A DNA stretch of 64,000 bases from Rhodopirellula sp. P2. Lineage in GTDB: Bacteria > Planctomycetota > Planctomycetia > Pirellulales > Pirellulaceae. The notes under the pieces are model-generated. The model made no database searches and was not told where the DNA came from. It saw only the letters and a program-made list of their open reading frames with translations. The DNA is taken from positions 7,173,001-7,237,000 of the forward strand of contig NZ_CP118225.1 of NCBI RefSeq assembly GCF_028768465.1, in the 5' to 3' direction. Position numbers and translations under genes: made by a program. Numbering within the stretch: position 1 is the stretch's first letter; every line of letters begins with the position of its first letter. This document shows, piece after piece, positions 26,632 through 35,660 of this stretch.

Positions 26632-27801
26632 ATGGCATCTGATTGCCGCGAAACGCTCGAGATTGTCGCCGGGAGTGGTTTGTCCCTCGATGACAGGCCT
26701 CTCCAGAACTCGGGTTCGCTCCCTCGCACCAGCTCGGCGGCGAGCGGATCGACTGCCGTGCTGGAACCTTCGCCGCGGATGAAATCTGTTTCCCGCCCGC
26801 GTCCCTCGACCGATCGAGCCAGCACGTTGAATGATCCAATTCCCGTGCCAGAAGCCAACCCCGAATCACAAGCTTCCGACGCACCAACGGATGCGAAACC
26901 TGCCGCCACTCGAGCCGACCGGGGTGTCTTCGCCGATGTCATCGAGCTGACCAAACCCCGCATCGTCACGATGATCTTGGTCACCACCGTCGCCTCGGCG
27001 TTGATCGCTGGCAGCGCAACGTTGACCTTGATCGATTGGCTGTGGCTGATGATCGGAACCGCTCTGATCGCTGGCAGTGCGGGCGCAGCCAACCAAGTTT
27101 GGGAATGCCAAATTGATCGCAACATGCCGCGGACCGCGAATCGTCCGGTCCCCGGCGGCCGCATGAGCTACGTCGTGGCACTCGCCTTGACCATCGCCAG
27201 CGGGATTGCCGGTGGAGCCATCCTGTGGCTGGGCAGCGGAATGATTCCCGCCTGTGTCGGCATCGCGACTTGGTTGCTCTACGTGTTGGTCTACACCCCG
27301 ATGAAAACTCGAACCGCCTGGAACACCACGGTCGGTGCAATCGCCGGCGCGCTTCCTGTGTTCATCGGCTACACCGCAGCAGGTGGAACACTGACAGAAC
27401 TGCCTGGCTGGATGCTGTTCGGTGTGCTGGCATGCTGGCAGTACCCCCACTTCATGGCGATCGCCTGGCTGTACCGAATCCAGTACGCCAAAGCCGGTTT
27501 CTGCATGACCACCACCGTCGAACCCACCGGGCGACACGCGGCTTGGCAAAGCATTCTCGGCAGCGTGGCGTTGGCGATCTGCGGTGTGGTTCTGGCTTGG
27601 TTCCCCAACGGCCAATGGGTGGCATCGGCCGCCAGCGTTCTGGCAACGGTGCTGATCCTGGCTGCCTCGTGGCCGTTGTTGCGAGCTTCTTTGAACTTCC
27701 GTGCGAACCCCAATGACACGACCGCTCGCAAGATGCTTCGCTGGTCGTTGGTCGTCTTGCCCGCCGTGCTGCTGGTGATGACTCTTCGAGCTTCACTGTA
27801 A
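26632..27801 (+). CDS. ctaB: Protohaem IX farnesyltransferase (haem O synthase)
   Basis: 389 residues from ATG 26632. It is a UbiA-family prenyltransferase that makes haem O from protohaem. The signature NQVWECQIDRNMPRTANRPVPGG is present with the aspartate and the RT-RP pattern, and nine membrane segments follow. The second substrate loop is YPHFMAIAWLYRIQYAKAG. The first 90 residues are a hydrophilic Ser/Pro extension that the family normally lacks; no better start is seen before FADVIELTKPRIV. It is 13 bp after ctaA. Confidence 0.93.
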   Translation: MASDCRETLEIVAGSGLSLDDRPLQNSGSLPRTSSAASGSTAVLEPSPRMKSVSRPRPSTDRASTLNDPIPVPEANPESQASDAPTDAKPAATRADRGVFADVIELTKPRIVTMILVTTVASALIAGSATLTLIDWLWLMIGTALIAGSAGAANQVWECQIDRNMPRTANRPVPGGRMSYVVALALTIASGIAGGAILWLGSGMIPACVGIATWLLYVLVYTPMKTRTAWNTTVGAIAGALPVFIGYTAAGGTLTELPGWMLFGVLACWQYPHFMAIAWLYRIQYAKAGFCMTTTVEPTGRHAAWQSILGSVALAICGVVLAWFPNGQWVASAASVLATVLILAASWPLLRASLNFRANPNDTTARKMLRWSLVVLPAVLLVMTLRASL

Positions 27802-27811
27802 AAAATCATTC

Positions 27812-28786
27812 ATGACTACGACCTCGACTGCAACCAGCCCCACCGACGCGCCGAACGAGTCCGCGTCCTCCTTGGGTGATGTTCTCTGCGACATTCGCGA
27901 CCTCCACCATCGCTACGGCGACAAGGTGGCGGTCGACGGAATCGATCTCTCTGTGCGTGCCGGCGAAATCGTCGCGGTACTCGGCAAAAACGGCAGCGGC
28001 AAAACAACGCTGTTCCGAGTCCTCAGCACGTTGCTGCCAATCCAACGCGGCAGCGTGACCCTCGATGGGCTGAACATTGCCGAACACGTCGACGCCGTTC
28101 GCAGCCGCCTCGGAATCATTTTCCAGTCTCCCAGCTTGGACATCAAACTGACGGTGGACGAGAACCTCCGTTGCCAGGGTGCTCTGTACGGTTTGTCGGG
28201 ACGGGAACTCACCAGCCGCTGCGATGCTCTGTTGGAACAGTTCTCACTGACCGACCGACGTCGCGATCTTTGCCAAACACTATCCGGCGGACTGAAACGT
28301 CGCGTCGAACTGGCCAAAGGCTTGCTCCATCAACCGCGAATCATGCTGCTGGACGAACCCAGCACTGGGCTCGACCCGGGGGCTCGCCTGTCGCTGTGGG
28401 ATGCGTTGCAACAACTCGCAGGTGACGGCGTGGCCGTGCTGCTGACGACTCACTTGATGGAAGAAGCCGCCAAGGCCAACCGAGTGGTTTTGCTGGACCA
28501 AGGCAAGAAGATCGCCGACGACGCTCCCTCACGCTTGCGAGCGGATCTGGGTGGCGGCGTGCTGACAATCGTGCCCGATGACCTGGCTTCCGCGAAAGCG
28601 ACCTTGCAACGCGAACTGAACTTGGAAACTCAAATCGTTGGCGAAACCCTTCGCATGCCATGCGATGCCCCGGAGATCGTCGCCAAGGTTTCTGCTGTGC
28701 TCGGCAATGGCGTCCAATCGATCAGCATCGGACGGCCCAACTTGGAAGATGTCTTTGTCGCTCGAACGGGGAAAGAATTCCAATGA
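27812..28786 (+). CDS. ABC transporter ATP-binding protein
   Basis: 324 residues. All ATPase motifs are present: Walker A GKNGSGKTT, Q-loop IIFQSPSLD, signature LSGGLKRR, Walker B IMLLDEPSTGLDP and the H-loop histidine in LLTTHLMEEA. The class is the CcmA/NodI/DrrA type of ABC-2 exporter. It overlaps the permease gene (ATGA). Such pairs often stand beside ctaA/ctaB and SCO genes in diverse bacteria, so export linked to haem or copper delivery is likely. The cargo is not known. Confidence 0.93.
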   Translation: MTTTSTATSPTDAPNESASSLGDVLCDIRDLHHRYGDKVAVDGIDLSVRAGEIVAVLGKNGSGKTTLFRVLSTLLPIQRGSVTLDGLNIAEHVDAVRSRLGIIFQSPSLDIKLTVDENLRCQGALYGLSGRELTSRCDALLEQFSLTDRRRDLCQTLSGGLKRRVELAKGLLHQPRIMLLDEPSTGLDPGARLSLWDALQQLAGDGVAVLLTTHLMEEAAKANRVVLLDQGKKIADDAPSRLRADLGGGVLTIVPDDLASAKATLQRELNLETQIVGETLRMPCDAPEIVAKVSAVLGNGVQSISIGRPNLEDVFVARTGKEFQ

Positions 28787-29694
28787 GTGCTGCTGCGATG
28801 AAAAACAAAGTTTCCAACAATCCAGGCCTCACGACTTCGGGCATGACCACGCCCGCTCGCATGGGCGCTGCGTGGATGCTCGCCCGCCGCGAATGGACCC
28901 GGTTCTTTCGCCAACGCAACCGCGTGACGGCCGCGATCGTGCAACCGCTGTTGTTCTGGTTGCTGTTTGGAACCGGCCTGCGAGGCTCCTTTGAATCCGC
29001 TGGCGGTGAGAGCTTTTCACAGTTTTTCTTGCCGGGCACCATCGGCTTGATCGTTCTGTTCACCGCGATCTTCGCAACCATCTCGGTGATCGAAGACCGT
29101 CGCGAAGGCTTCATGCAGTCAGTGCTGGTCTCCCCGGCAGGGCGCTTCCCTGTGTTGGTGGGCAAGGTACTCGGCGGCGCTGCGATCGCCTGGGCTCAAG
29201 CGTTGATTTTCCTGCTGCTGGTGTATGTGGTCGGTGCGGCTTCGATTGCCTGGACGTTCCCCTGGCTGTTGTTGCTGTTAGCCATCATTGCCATCGCGAT
29301 GTGCGCCCTGGGGATGATTGTGGCCTGGCCAATGGAAAGCACCCAAGGCTTCCATGCGATCATGATGCTGGGCTTGATGCCGATGTGGTTGTTGGCTGGA
29401 ACGTTCTTTCCGATCCCTGCCTGGAGCCTCTCGGGACCGGTGGTCGAAACCGGTGCGGCAACGATGGGCGACTGGGGTGGTTGGCTACTCGCGGGCATCA
29501 TGCAACTCAATCCGCTCAGCTACTCCATGTTGGAACTGCGTCGACTGCTGAACCCGACCCTGGATCTCTCGTCGGCAGGCTTCGCTCCGTCCTCCACCAC
29601 TTGCTGGACGGTGACGGTGGTTGCCACCATCGCGGTGGTTCTGATCGCGTGGCGATTGATGCGAGGCAGCCGCAAGGCAGATACGATGGTTTGA
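28783..29694 (+). CDS. ABC-2 type permease
   Basis: 303 residues from ATG 28783, overlapping the ATPase stop. After a cytoplasmic head (MLARREWTRFFRQRNRV), six hydrophobic segments follow, including AIVQPLLFWLLFGTGLRG, FFLPGTIGLIVLFTAIFATISVI and GAASIAWTFPWLLLLLAIIAIAM. The EDRREGFMQSVLVSPAGR motif between helices is typical of ABC-2 exporters. It pairs with the preceding ATPase. Confidence 0.92.
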   Translation: MSAAAMKNKVSNNPGLTTSGMTTPARMGAAWMLARREWTRFFRQRNRVTAAIVQPLLFWLLFGTGLRGSFESAGGESFSQFFLPGTIGLIVLFTAIFATISVIEDRREGFMQSVLVSPAGRFPVLVGKVLGGAAIAWAQALIFLLLVYVVGAASIAWTFPWLLLLLAIIAIAMCALGMIVAWPMESTQGFHAIMMLGLMPMWLLAGTFFPIPAWSLSGPVVETGAATMGDWGGWLLAGIMQLNPLSYSMLELRRLLNPTLDLSSAGFAPSSTTCWTVTVVATIAVVLIAWRLMRGSRKADTMV

Positions 29695-29765
29695 ACCATC
29701 GGCGTTGGCCTCGATGGTGAGTCACCATCAATTGCCACACCTGTTCACGCTTTCACGACAAAGCA

Positions 29766-30956
29766 ATGGAATTCATTTGGAATGACGGCGGGCGATCTTC
29801 CGCAGGATTCGTTGGCCTCGCGGGCGACTGCGTGACGCGAGCGATCGCGATTGCGACCGGCACCAGCTATCGCGACATCTACCAAACTCTGGGCAAGTCT
29901 GCGAACAAGACGGTCCGCAATGGCGTCTGCAGCTCGGTCGCGGACGACTACCTTCGCGCCAACCAGTGGCATCGACACTCCGGCAACGACCAAGCCTTCG
30001 ACGCTGCAAGTTTGCCTCGTGGCGTCGTCATCACTCACCTCGAAAAACGCGACACTCGGCGAGGCGGCCACTTCTGTTGCCTCATCGACCATCAGATCCA
30101 TGACACCTGGAATCCGATGGACGACGGCGACTACCTCGTTGTGAATCACTGGACGTACGCCGGCGCTCCACCCGAATCGACCTTGCCCGCGATTGGACCT
30201 CAACGGCCGCAGGACAACGAGCAGGTTCTCACTCAGAATGAGTTCGAAAAGATCCTCCGCCGCCTGCGTGCTCTCGACACGACGGCCAGCAATCACGCCA
30301 GCACAGAAGGTGAGAAACGCAACGCCTTGCGAATGATGCAGAGCCTGATGCTGCGTCACAATTTGTCTCGCGAAGACATCACCGAAGATGACAACATCGA
30401 AAGTGTTTCTTACACGCGGATGGCTTGCCCGGTGAACGGACGACGAGCGTGCGGGTGGGAAAAATCTCTTGCCGCCTATGTCACGGAAGAAATATTCCCG
30501 ATGGTGCAGTGGTACTACGGACGCAAACAAAATCGAACCTTGTTTTGGTTTTACGGACCGGTCGATGACGTGCGAAACTGTCGCCTGCTTTTTCGCGAGT
30601 TGTTGCTCACCATCGCGACGGCAGCTCATCTGCAATACGGCGGGCATTCCCGTGGCAGCGGAGCCTCCTACGCCGAGGGCTACGTTCGTGGAATGCCCAA
30701 ACAGCTGACACAAACCCCAACCAGCCTGGCCGAAGACCAAGCGTTCAGCCAATCCGCCCTGATTCACGCTCGAACGCTGGCGGTCCAACAAGCCGCGGTG
30801 GATTGGCTGAGACTGGAATGCGGCATTGCCTTGGTGATGTCACGAGGCAGCGGCCGCGACCAGCACGACCCTGACGCCGCCAATCGCGGGAAGCGTCACG
30901 GTTCCAAACACGACCTCTCCACCGTCAACGGCCGCAAACGCCTCGGCCACTCGTAA
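29766..30956 (+). CDS. Papain-fold-like/DUF2786 fusion, phage-like
   Basis: 396 residues. Residues 1-130 resemble the cysteine-protease-like domain often found in phages: DCVTRAIAIATGTSYRDIY has the possible nucleophile C22, GGHFCCLIDHQIHDTWNP gives H102 and an acidic/asparagine partner. Residues 160-205 (ILRRLRALDTTASNHASTEGEKRNALRMMQSLMLRHNL) match DUF2786, with the rest a C-terminal extension. The C-terminal tail is basic. The gene interrupts the oxidase assembly locus between the ABC permease and SCO1. Its stop codon lies in the first unit of the 18-bp tandem array. Transfer from a phage or mobile element is a fair inference; function is unknown. Confidence 0.8.
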   Translation: MEFIWNDGGRSSAGFVGLAGDCVTRAIAIATGTSYRDIYQTLGKSANKTVRNGVCSSVADDYLRANQWHRHSGNDQAFDAASLPRGVVITHLEKRDTRRGGHFCCLIDHQIHDTWNPMDDGDYLVVNHWTYAGAPPESTLPAIGPQRPQDNEQVLTQNEFEKILRRLRALDTTASNHASTEGEKRNALRMMQSLMLRHNLSREDITEDDNIESVSYTRMACPVNGRRACGWEKSLAAYVTEEIFPMVQWYYGRKQNRTLFWFYGPVDDVRNCRLLFRELLLTIATAAHLQYGGHSRGSGASYAEGYVRGMPKQLTQTPTSLAEDQAFSQSALIHARTLAVQQAAVDWLRLECGIALVMSRGSGRDQHDPDAANRGKRHGSKHDLSTVNGRKRLGHS

Positions 30957-31092
30957 AAGGTGTCACACTCGTAAAAGGTGTCACACTCGTAAAAGGTGTC
31001 ACACTCGTAAAAGGTGTCACACTCGTAAAAGGTGTCACACTCGTAAAAGGTGTCACACTCGTAAAAGGTGTCACACTCGTAAAAGGTGTCAG
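30949..31092. repeat. Eight tandem copies of an 18-bp unit
   Basis: The unit ACTCGTAAAAGGTGTCAC repeats eight times with no spacers; only the last base of the last copy differs. The first copy contains the TAA stop of the preceding gene. It shares its GGTGTCA core with the inverted repeat that follows. This is not a CRISPR array because the units abut directly. Confidence 0.95.
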
Positions 31093-31159
31093 GTACCTTT
31101 TTGGAAACTTAGGCAACCACAAACTACCTATTCCCCCAAAAAGGTACCTGACACCTTTT
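31081..31159. repeat. 24-bp perfect inverted repeat, possible terminator
   Basis: Arms of 24 bp (31081-31104 and 31136-31159; core AAAAGGTGTCAGGTACC) enclose a 31-bp loop, and T-runs lie at both outer and inner edges. It can fold into a long hairpin and may end transcription on either strand. The left arm overlaps the last unit of the tandem array, so the two repeat types are related. Confidence 0.85.
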
Positions 31160-31225
31160 TCGGAAACGACTCAGGGTTCCCTTGGGGCGTCCGCCAGAAC
31201 CACCACTCCATCAGGGCAATTCGCC

Positions 31226-31921
31226 ATGAAAATCTTCACTCACGTCACTCTGATTCTCGTTGCCGGAATTGCCCTGGGGCTGCTCGCACGCCAAGTCCGC
31301 CATTCCGCTGCCCCAGCGGATGGGCCAGGTGCGGACGAGGTGATTTATGGCAACGACAACGCGGTGGTCGACAACGCGACCCTTCGCCCGGAAGACATTG
31401 CCAACGACACCCCCACCAAACCACCGGAAGACGTCGCCTGGCTCAGTGAATTCGAACTGCTCGAACGCAGCGGCGAGATGGTCTCGACCGATGACCTGAA
31501 GGGAGCACCGTATGTCGTCAGTTTCTTTTTCAGCACCTGCCCCAGCATTTGCGTTTCTCAGAACCAGAAACTGAAGGAGCTGCAGGACGAGTTTGCGGGG
31601 CGTGGCGTTCGTTTTGTCGCGATTTCGGTCGATCCCGAAACGGACACGCCGGAAGTCCTTCGAGAGTACGCGGCGCGGTTCGGTGCTGACAAAGACCAAT
31701 GGTTGTTCTTGACCGGTGACCTGAATTACATCCGCCGGATCGGGGCGGAGATTTTCCAACAACCGGTCAACAAACAATTTCACACCGAGCGTTTCGTGCT
31801 GGTCGATGCCGACGGAAAAATCGAGGGCTTCTACAACTGGCCTGAAAAACGTCAACTGGCGGAATTGAAAGCGAGCATCGAATCCATGCTCCAGGAAGAA
31901 GCCTCCTCGAAGAAGTCTTGA
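31226..31921 (+). CDS. SCO1/SenC-type copper chaperone
   Basis: 231 residues. An N-terminal membrane anchor (THVTLILVAGIALGLLA) precedes a thioredoxin-like domain. The copper ligands are all present: CPSIC (C105, C109) and H186 in FHTERFVLVD. SCO proteins deliver copper to the CuA site of cytochrome oxidase on the outer face of the membrane. It belongs to the assembly locus together with ctaA, ctaB and DUF420, and lies 3 bp before the DUF420 gene. Confidence 0.93.
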   Translation: MKIFTHVTLILVAGIALGLLARQVRHSAAPADGPGADEVIYGNDNAVVDNATLRPEDIANDTPTKPPEDVAWLSEFELLERSGEMVSTDDLKGAPYVVSFFFSTCPSICVSQNQKLKELQDEFAGRGVRFVAISVDPETDTPEVLREYAARFGADKDQWLFLTGDLNYIRRIGAEIFQQPVNKQFHTERFVLVDADGKIEGFYNWPEKRQLAELKASIESMLQEEASSKKS

Positions 31922-31924
31922 TTC

Positions 31925-32377
31925 ATGTGGGATACATTGGCAGCCAATTTGCCGCACCTCAACGCGGCCCTGAATTTGATCGCCACGATCTTTCTGGCCC
32001 TCGGTCTGTACTACATCAAGAACGGACGGGCGAAGATTCACAAGCAAATGATGCTCCGCGCGTTTGGCGTCAGCATGCTGTTCCTGCTGTGCTATCTGTT
32101 TCACAAATTTGCGTTGTATCAATCGACGGGTGAGTTCAACCGCCGCTTTCCCGCGGACGCTCCCGACGCGGCTCGATACACGTATCTGTCGATTCTGATC
32201 CCGCACATTTTGCTGGCCATTGCAGTCCCGTTTTTGGCCCTCCGAGCGATTTACTTGGCCAAGAATGGCCGCATCGTGGCTCACAAGAAACTGGTGCGGT
32301 TTGCTTATCCAATTTGGATGTACGTTTCGGTCACCGGCGTGCTGGTTTACTTGATGCTTTACCAACTGTACGCGTGA
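31925..32377 (+). CDS. DUF420 (YozB/CtaM-like) membrane protein
   Basis: 150 residues with four membrane helices. The motifs LNLIATIFLALGLYYIKNG, KIHKQMMLRAF and HKKLVRFAYPIWMYVSVTGV match DUF420. Its Bacillus/Staphylococcus members (YozB/CtaM) are needed for a working aa3 oxidase. It closes the assembly locus directly after the SCO gene. Confidence 0.9.
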   Translation: MWDTLAANLPHLNAALNLIATIFLALGLYYIKNGRAKIHKQMMLRAFGVSMLFLLCYLFHKFALYQSTGEFNRRFPADAPDAARYTYLSILIPHILLAIAVPFLALRAIYLAKNGRIVAHKKLVRFAYPIWMYVSVTGVLVYLMLYQLYA

Positions 32378-32567
32378 CAATCTGAAACAGAAATTGCCGC
32401 GAACGTTGGTGCGGCAATTGCGTACACATTGCAGTGGTGCAGCGAGTGCCTGCCCAATTGGCTTTCTGCCGTTGAAAACACGAGTTTTCGGATGTCAGAA
32501 CGGCTGATTCTCGGTTGGAGCGTCTCTTTCTGACAAAAGAGCCCCAAGCCGATTGCGTTTGCTATCG

Positions 32568-33266
32568 ATGTTTTTGAGGAACATTCCTTCGATGGGTATC
32601 TACTTCCTGTTTGTTTTGCCTCCGTTCTTGCTGGGATTGTACGCTCAGTGGAAGGTGAAATCGTCGTTCGCAGCGATGTCGCAAGTGCCCGCTCGCATGT
32701 CAGGCGCCGAAGCAGCTCGTCGGATGCTGGACCGAGCTGGATTGCAATCGATCGGCATCGAACGCGTTGCTGGCAAATTGTCGGACCACTACGATCCGCG
32801 CGCCAAAGTCTTGCGGCTCAGCGAGGACGTTTACTCGGGCCGCTCCATGGCTGCGCTCGGCGTGGCGTGCCACGAAGCCGGGCACGCGTTCCAGGACGCT
32901 CAGCACTACGCACCCTTGGTGGTTCGCAACATCGCCGTTCCGGCAGCCAATTTTGGCAGCGGAATCGGTGCAACGTTGTTGTTCATCGGTGCGATCATGT
33001 CATTCCAACCGTTGATGTGGATCGGCGTGATCCTGTTCTCGGCCGTTGTGTTTTTTCAGGTTGTCAATTTGCCGGTGGAATTCAATGCGTCCAGCCGTGC
33101 TCGCGAGCACCTGGTCGAGTATGGTTTGATCACGGCGCAGGAAGAACGCTATGTCGCAAAGGTTCTGAACGCTGCCGCGTTGACTTACGTTGCCGCGACA
33201 TTGCAATCGATCATGACGCTGGCATATTACCTCCTGATTCTCACCAGTGGCCGACGCAGTGATTGA
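32568..33266 (+). CDS. Neutral zinc metallopeptidase (YugP/Zn_peptidase_2 family)
   Basis: 232 residues from ATG 32568; a TTG at 32553 would add five residues, and ATG 32592 also fits. There is an N-terminal membrane helix ([20 protein letters not shown]), then the zinc motif [10 protein letters not shown], and two more helices around [17 protein letters not shown] and [31 protein letters not shown]. YugP proteins act at the membrane; substrates are unknown. The 3' end overlaps the dehydratase start by 20 bp. Confidence 0.88.
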   Translation: MFLRNIPSMGIYFLFVLPPFLLGLYAQWKVKSSFAAMSQVPARMSGAEAARRMLDRAGLQSIGIERVAGKLSDHYDPRAKVLRLSEDVYSGRSMAALGVACHEAGHAFQDAQHYAPLVVRNIAVPAANFGSGIGATLLFIGAIMSFQPLMWIGVILFSAVVFFQVVNLPVEFNASSRAREHLVEYGLITAQEERYVAKVLNAAALTYVAATLQSIMTLAYYLLILTSGRRSD

Positions 33267-35262
33267 CCCTTCTGACTACTTTGCTGCCTTGGATGCCCCC
33301 GAAACTTTGGCAACCAAGGCAGATGGTCCCGACGGTAAACTTCCGCTTTCCGATGAGATCCTGCGAACCTGGACCAGCGGTGACCTGTTTGGGCTGACCC
33401 AAAGTGTCGGAATGGGATTCGACCCCCGTCGAGTCCTCGGCGATCAATACTTGATCCTCAGCACCCAAGGCGGCGTGCGCAACCCTGATGGCACCCCTCA
33501 AGCCCTTGGCTATCACACCGGGCACTGGGAAGTCGGCCTGCTGGGCCAAGCCGCCGCGGAACAAATCGAACGCGACGGCGGAGTCCCCTTTGCCGCCTTT
33601 GTCAGCGACCCATGTGATGGGCGGACACAAGGCACGCACGGCATGTTTGACTCGTTGCCGTATCGCAACGACGCCGCGATCGTGATGCGTCGCTTGATCC
33701 GGTCGCTACCACGCCGCAAAGGCGTGATCGGAATCGCGACCTGCGACAAGGGCTTGCCCGCCATGATGATGGCGCTCGCCGGCACAGGCCACCTCGCCAA
33801 CGTGCTGGTTCCCGGCGGCGTGACATTGCCGCCAACCGTTGGCGAAGACGCCGGCAAAGTTCAAACCATCGGGGCTCGCTACAGCCGCGGTGAAATGACA
33901 TTGGAAGAAGCCTCCGTGGCCGGTTGCAAAGCCTGCGGCACACCTGGTGGAGGCTGCCAATTCCTCGGCACTGCCGCGACCAGCCAAGTGATCGCAGAAG
34001 CGCTTGGCATGACCGTTCCGCACGCGGCACTGGCTCCCAGTGGGCAACCGATCTGGACACGCTTGGCTCGCGATGCGGCCGCCACCGCCGCGGCGATGCA
34101 CGCCTCTGGATTGACGCTCCATGATGTGCTGACTGACAAAGCGTTTGAAAACGCGATGCTGATGCACGCCGCGGTGGGCGGAAGCACGAACCTGCTGCTG
34201 CATATCCCCGCCGTGGCTGCTGCTGCCGGACGCCGCCGCCCGACCGCGGATGACTTCCGCCGGGTCAACCAATCGGTTCCGCGTTTTGTGGATTGCTTGC
34301 CCAACGGACCGGTCGGGCACCCAACGGTGCAATTGTTCTTGGCCGGTGGTGTCCCCGAAGTCGCCTGGCATCTACGCGAAGCCGGGCTGTGGAACGCAGA
34401 CGAAAAAACCGTGACCGGTTTGACTTGGAATGAACTGCTGGATCAGTGGCACAACTCCGAACGTCGCCAAGTTTGTCGTGAACGCTTGCGTGCCGCAGAT
34501 GGAGTGGATCCAGACGAAGTCATCCTGCCGCCTGCGGTCGCCAAGGAACGCGGATTGACCAGCACGGTTTGTTTTCCTTCTGGCAACCTGTGCCCGGAGG
34601 GTTCCGTCATCAAAGCCACCTCGATTGACCCATCCGTGATCGATGACGATGGCGTTTACCGCAAACGCGGTCGAGCACGCGTCTTCACAACGGAAAGCGA
34701 CGCCATCGCCGCAGTCAAAGGCCAATCCGATCAATCGGTTGAGGCCGGGGACGTGATCGTCTTGATCGGCCGTGGCCCGATCGGTTGTGGCATGGAAGAG
34801 ACCTACCAAATCACGTCCGCACTGAAGTACCTGTCCTTTGGAAAGCACATCGCGCTGGTCACCGATGCTCGCTTCTCCGGCGTCAGCACCGGGGCCTGCG
34901 TCGGACACGTCGGCCCCGAGGCACTTGCCGGTGGCCCCATTGGGCGAGTCCGCGATGGAGACACCGTGGAGATCATCATCGACCGCAAAACGCTGGACGG
35001 ACGAGTGGACTTGGTCGCCACCGTCGACGGCGCGGATCCAGTCGAAGCCTTGCGAACACGCCCCATCGCCGAGGGACTGCAGCGAGACAAAAACATTCCG
35101 GATGACACGCGACTGTGGGCGGCGCTCCAACAGGTTGGCGGGGGCTCGTGGGGCGGCTGCACCTACGATGTCGACAAGATCATCGAGACCCTGAACGCAG
35201 GCCAAGCCGCACTCGCGGCAAAGCACTCCGAGACGTCCCTTCAAGAGACCGACGCGAAATGA
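33247..35262 (+). CDS. yjhG: YjhG/YagF-type D-xylonate dehydratase (IlvD/Edd superfamily)
   Basis: 671 residues, the length of the YjhG/YagF group and about 100 longer than IlvD. The iron-sulfur and active-site motifs are complete: [40 protein letters not shown] and [18 protein letters not shown]. The text [37 protein letters not shown] is the group's hallmark. It dehydrates D-xylonate to 2-keto-3-deoxy-xylonate. No xylose gene is visible around it. The GTG start (33247) lies inside the end of the peptidase gene, and its stop overlaps the DUF971 start. Confidence 0.9.
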   Translation: MADAVIDPSDYFAALDAPETLATKADGPDGKLPLSDEILRTWTSGDLFGLTQSVGMGFDPRRVLGDQYLILSTQGGVRNPDGTPQALGYHTGHWEVGLLGQAAAEQIERDGGVPFAAFVSDPCDGRTQGTHGMFDSLPYRNDAAIVMRRLIRSLPRRKGVIGIATCDKGLPAMMMALAGTGHLANVLVPGGVTLPPTVGEDAGKVQTIGARYSRGEMTLEEASVAGCKACGTPGGGCQFLGTAATSQVIAEALGMTVPHAALAPSGQPIWTRLARDAAATAAAMHASGLTLHDVLTDKAFENAMLMHAAVGGSTNLLLHIPAVAAAAGRRRPTADDFRRVNQSVPRFVDCLPNGPVGHPTVQLFLAGGVPEVAWHLREAGLWNADEKTVTGLTWNELLDQWHNSERRQVCRERLRAADGVDPDEVILPPAVAKERGLTSTVCFPSGNLCPEGSVIKATSIDPSVIDDDGVYRKRGRARVFTTESDAIAAVKGQSDQSVEAGDVIVLIGRGPIGCGMEETYQITSALKYLSFGKHIALVTDARFSGVSTGACVGHVGPEALAGGPIGRVRDGDTVEIIIDRKTLDGRVDLVATVDGADPVEALRTRPIAEGLQRDKNIPDDTRLWAALQQVGGGSWGGCTYDVDKIIETLNAGQAALAAKHSETSLQETDAK

Positions 35263-35660
35263 ATGCCCCCAAGCGTCCCATCCAAGATCCGGTTGCCTAT
35301 GCCCCCACCGCCATCGAGCGGGAAGGGGAACGTGGCATCCGGATCGTCTGGAACGACGGCGAGTCGACGTCCTGGACCGCTCGCGAATTGCGAGACGCTT
35401 GCCCCTGCGCGACCTGCCGAGAAAAACGCGGCGAGACCGGAGGTCACCAAGCCGTGACGCTGGTCGACCCGAAAGCCGAGGCAGGCAGTGGAAAGAAAAC
35501 ACCGCTGATGGGACTTCCCGTCCTGAGTGCAGCCGAAGCTCGCCCGCTCACGATCGCATCGATGCGGCCGGTGGGGACGTATGCCTACAACATCGGTTTC
35601 AGCGATGGGCACTCCTCCGGCTTGTTCACGTTTGAACGCTTGAGACGTTCTTGCGAGTGA
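35259..35660 (+). CDS. DUF971 (GBBH-like N-terminal) protein
   Basis: 133 residues from ATG 35259, overlapping the dehydratase stop (ATGA). The [30 protein letters not shown] start with its cysteines and the [22 protein letters not shown] end match DUF971. These proteins occur near iron-sulfur or molybdenum enzymes and may help cofactor assembly. Here it may serve the iron-sulfur dehydratase it is coupled to. Its last 35 bp overlap the end of the convergent transglutaminase gene. Confidence 0.87.
   Translation: MNAPKRPIQDPVAYAPTAIEREGERGIRIVWNDGESTSWTARELRDACPCATCREKRGETGGHQAVTLVDPKAEAGSGKKTPLMGLPVLSAAEARPLTIASMRPVGTYAYNIGFSDGHSSGLFTFERLRRSCE

Noticed and set aside
30949-31092. CRISPR array
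   Set aside because: The 18-bp units abut with no spacers, there are no cas genes, and the first unit overlaps a coding sequence.
30925-31122. Minus-strand protein with TPFTSV repeats
   Set aside because: It is the translation of the tandem repeat itself with no start signal or domain.
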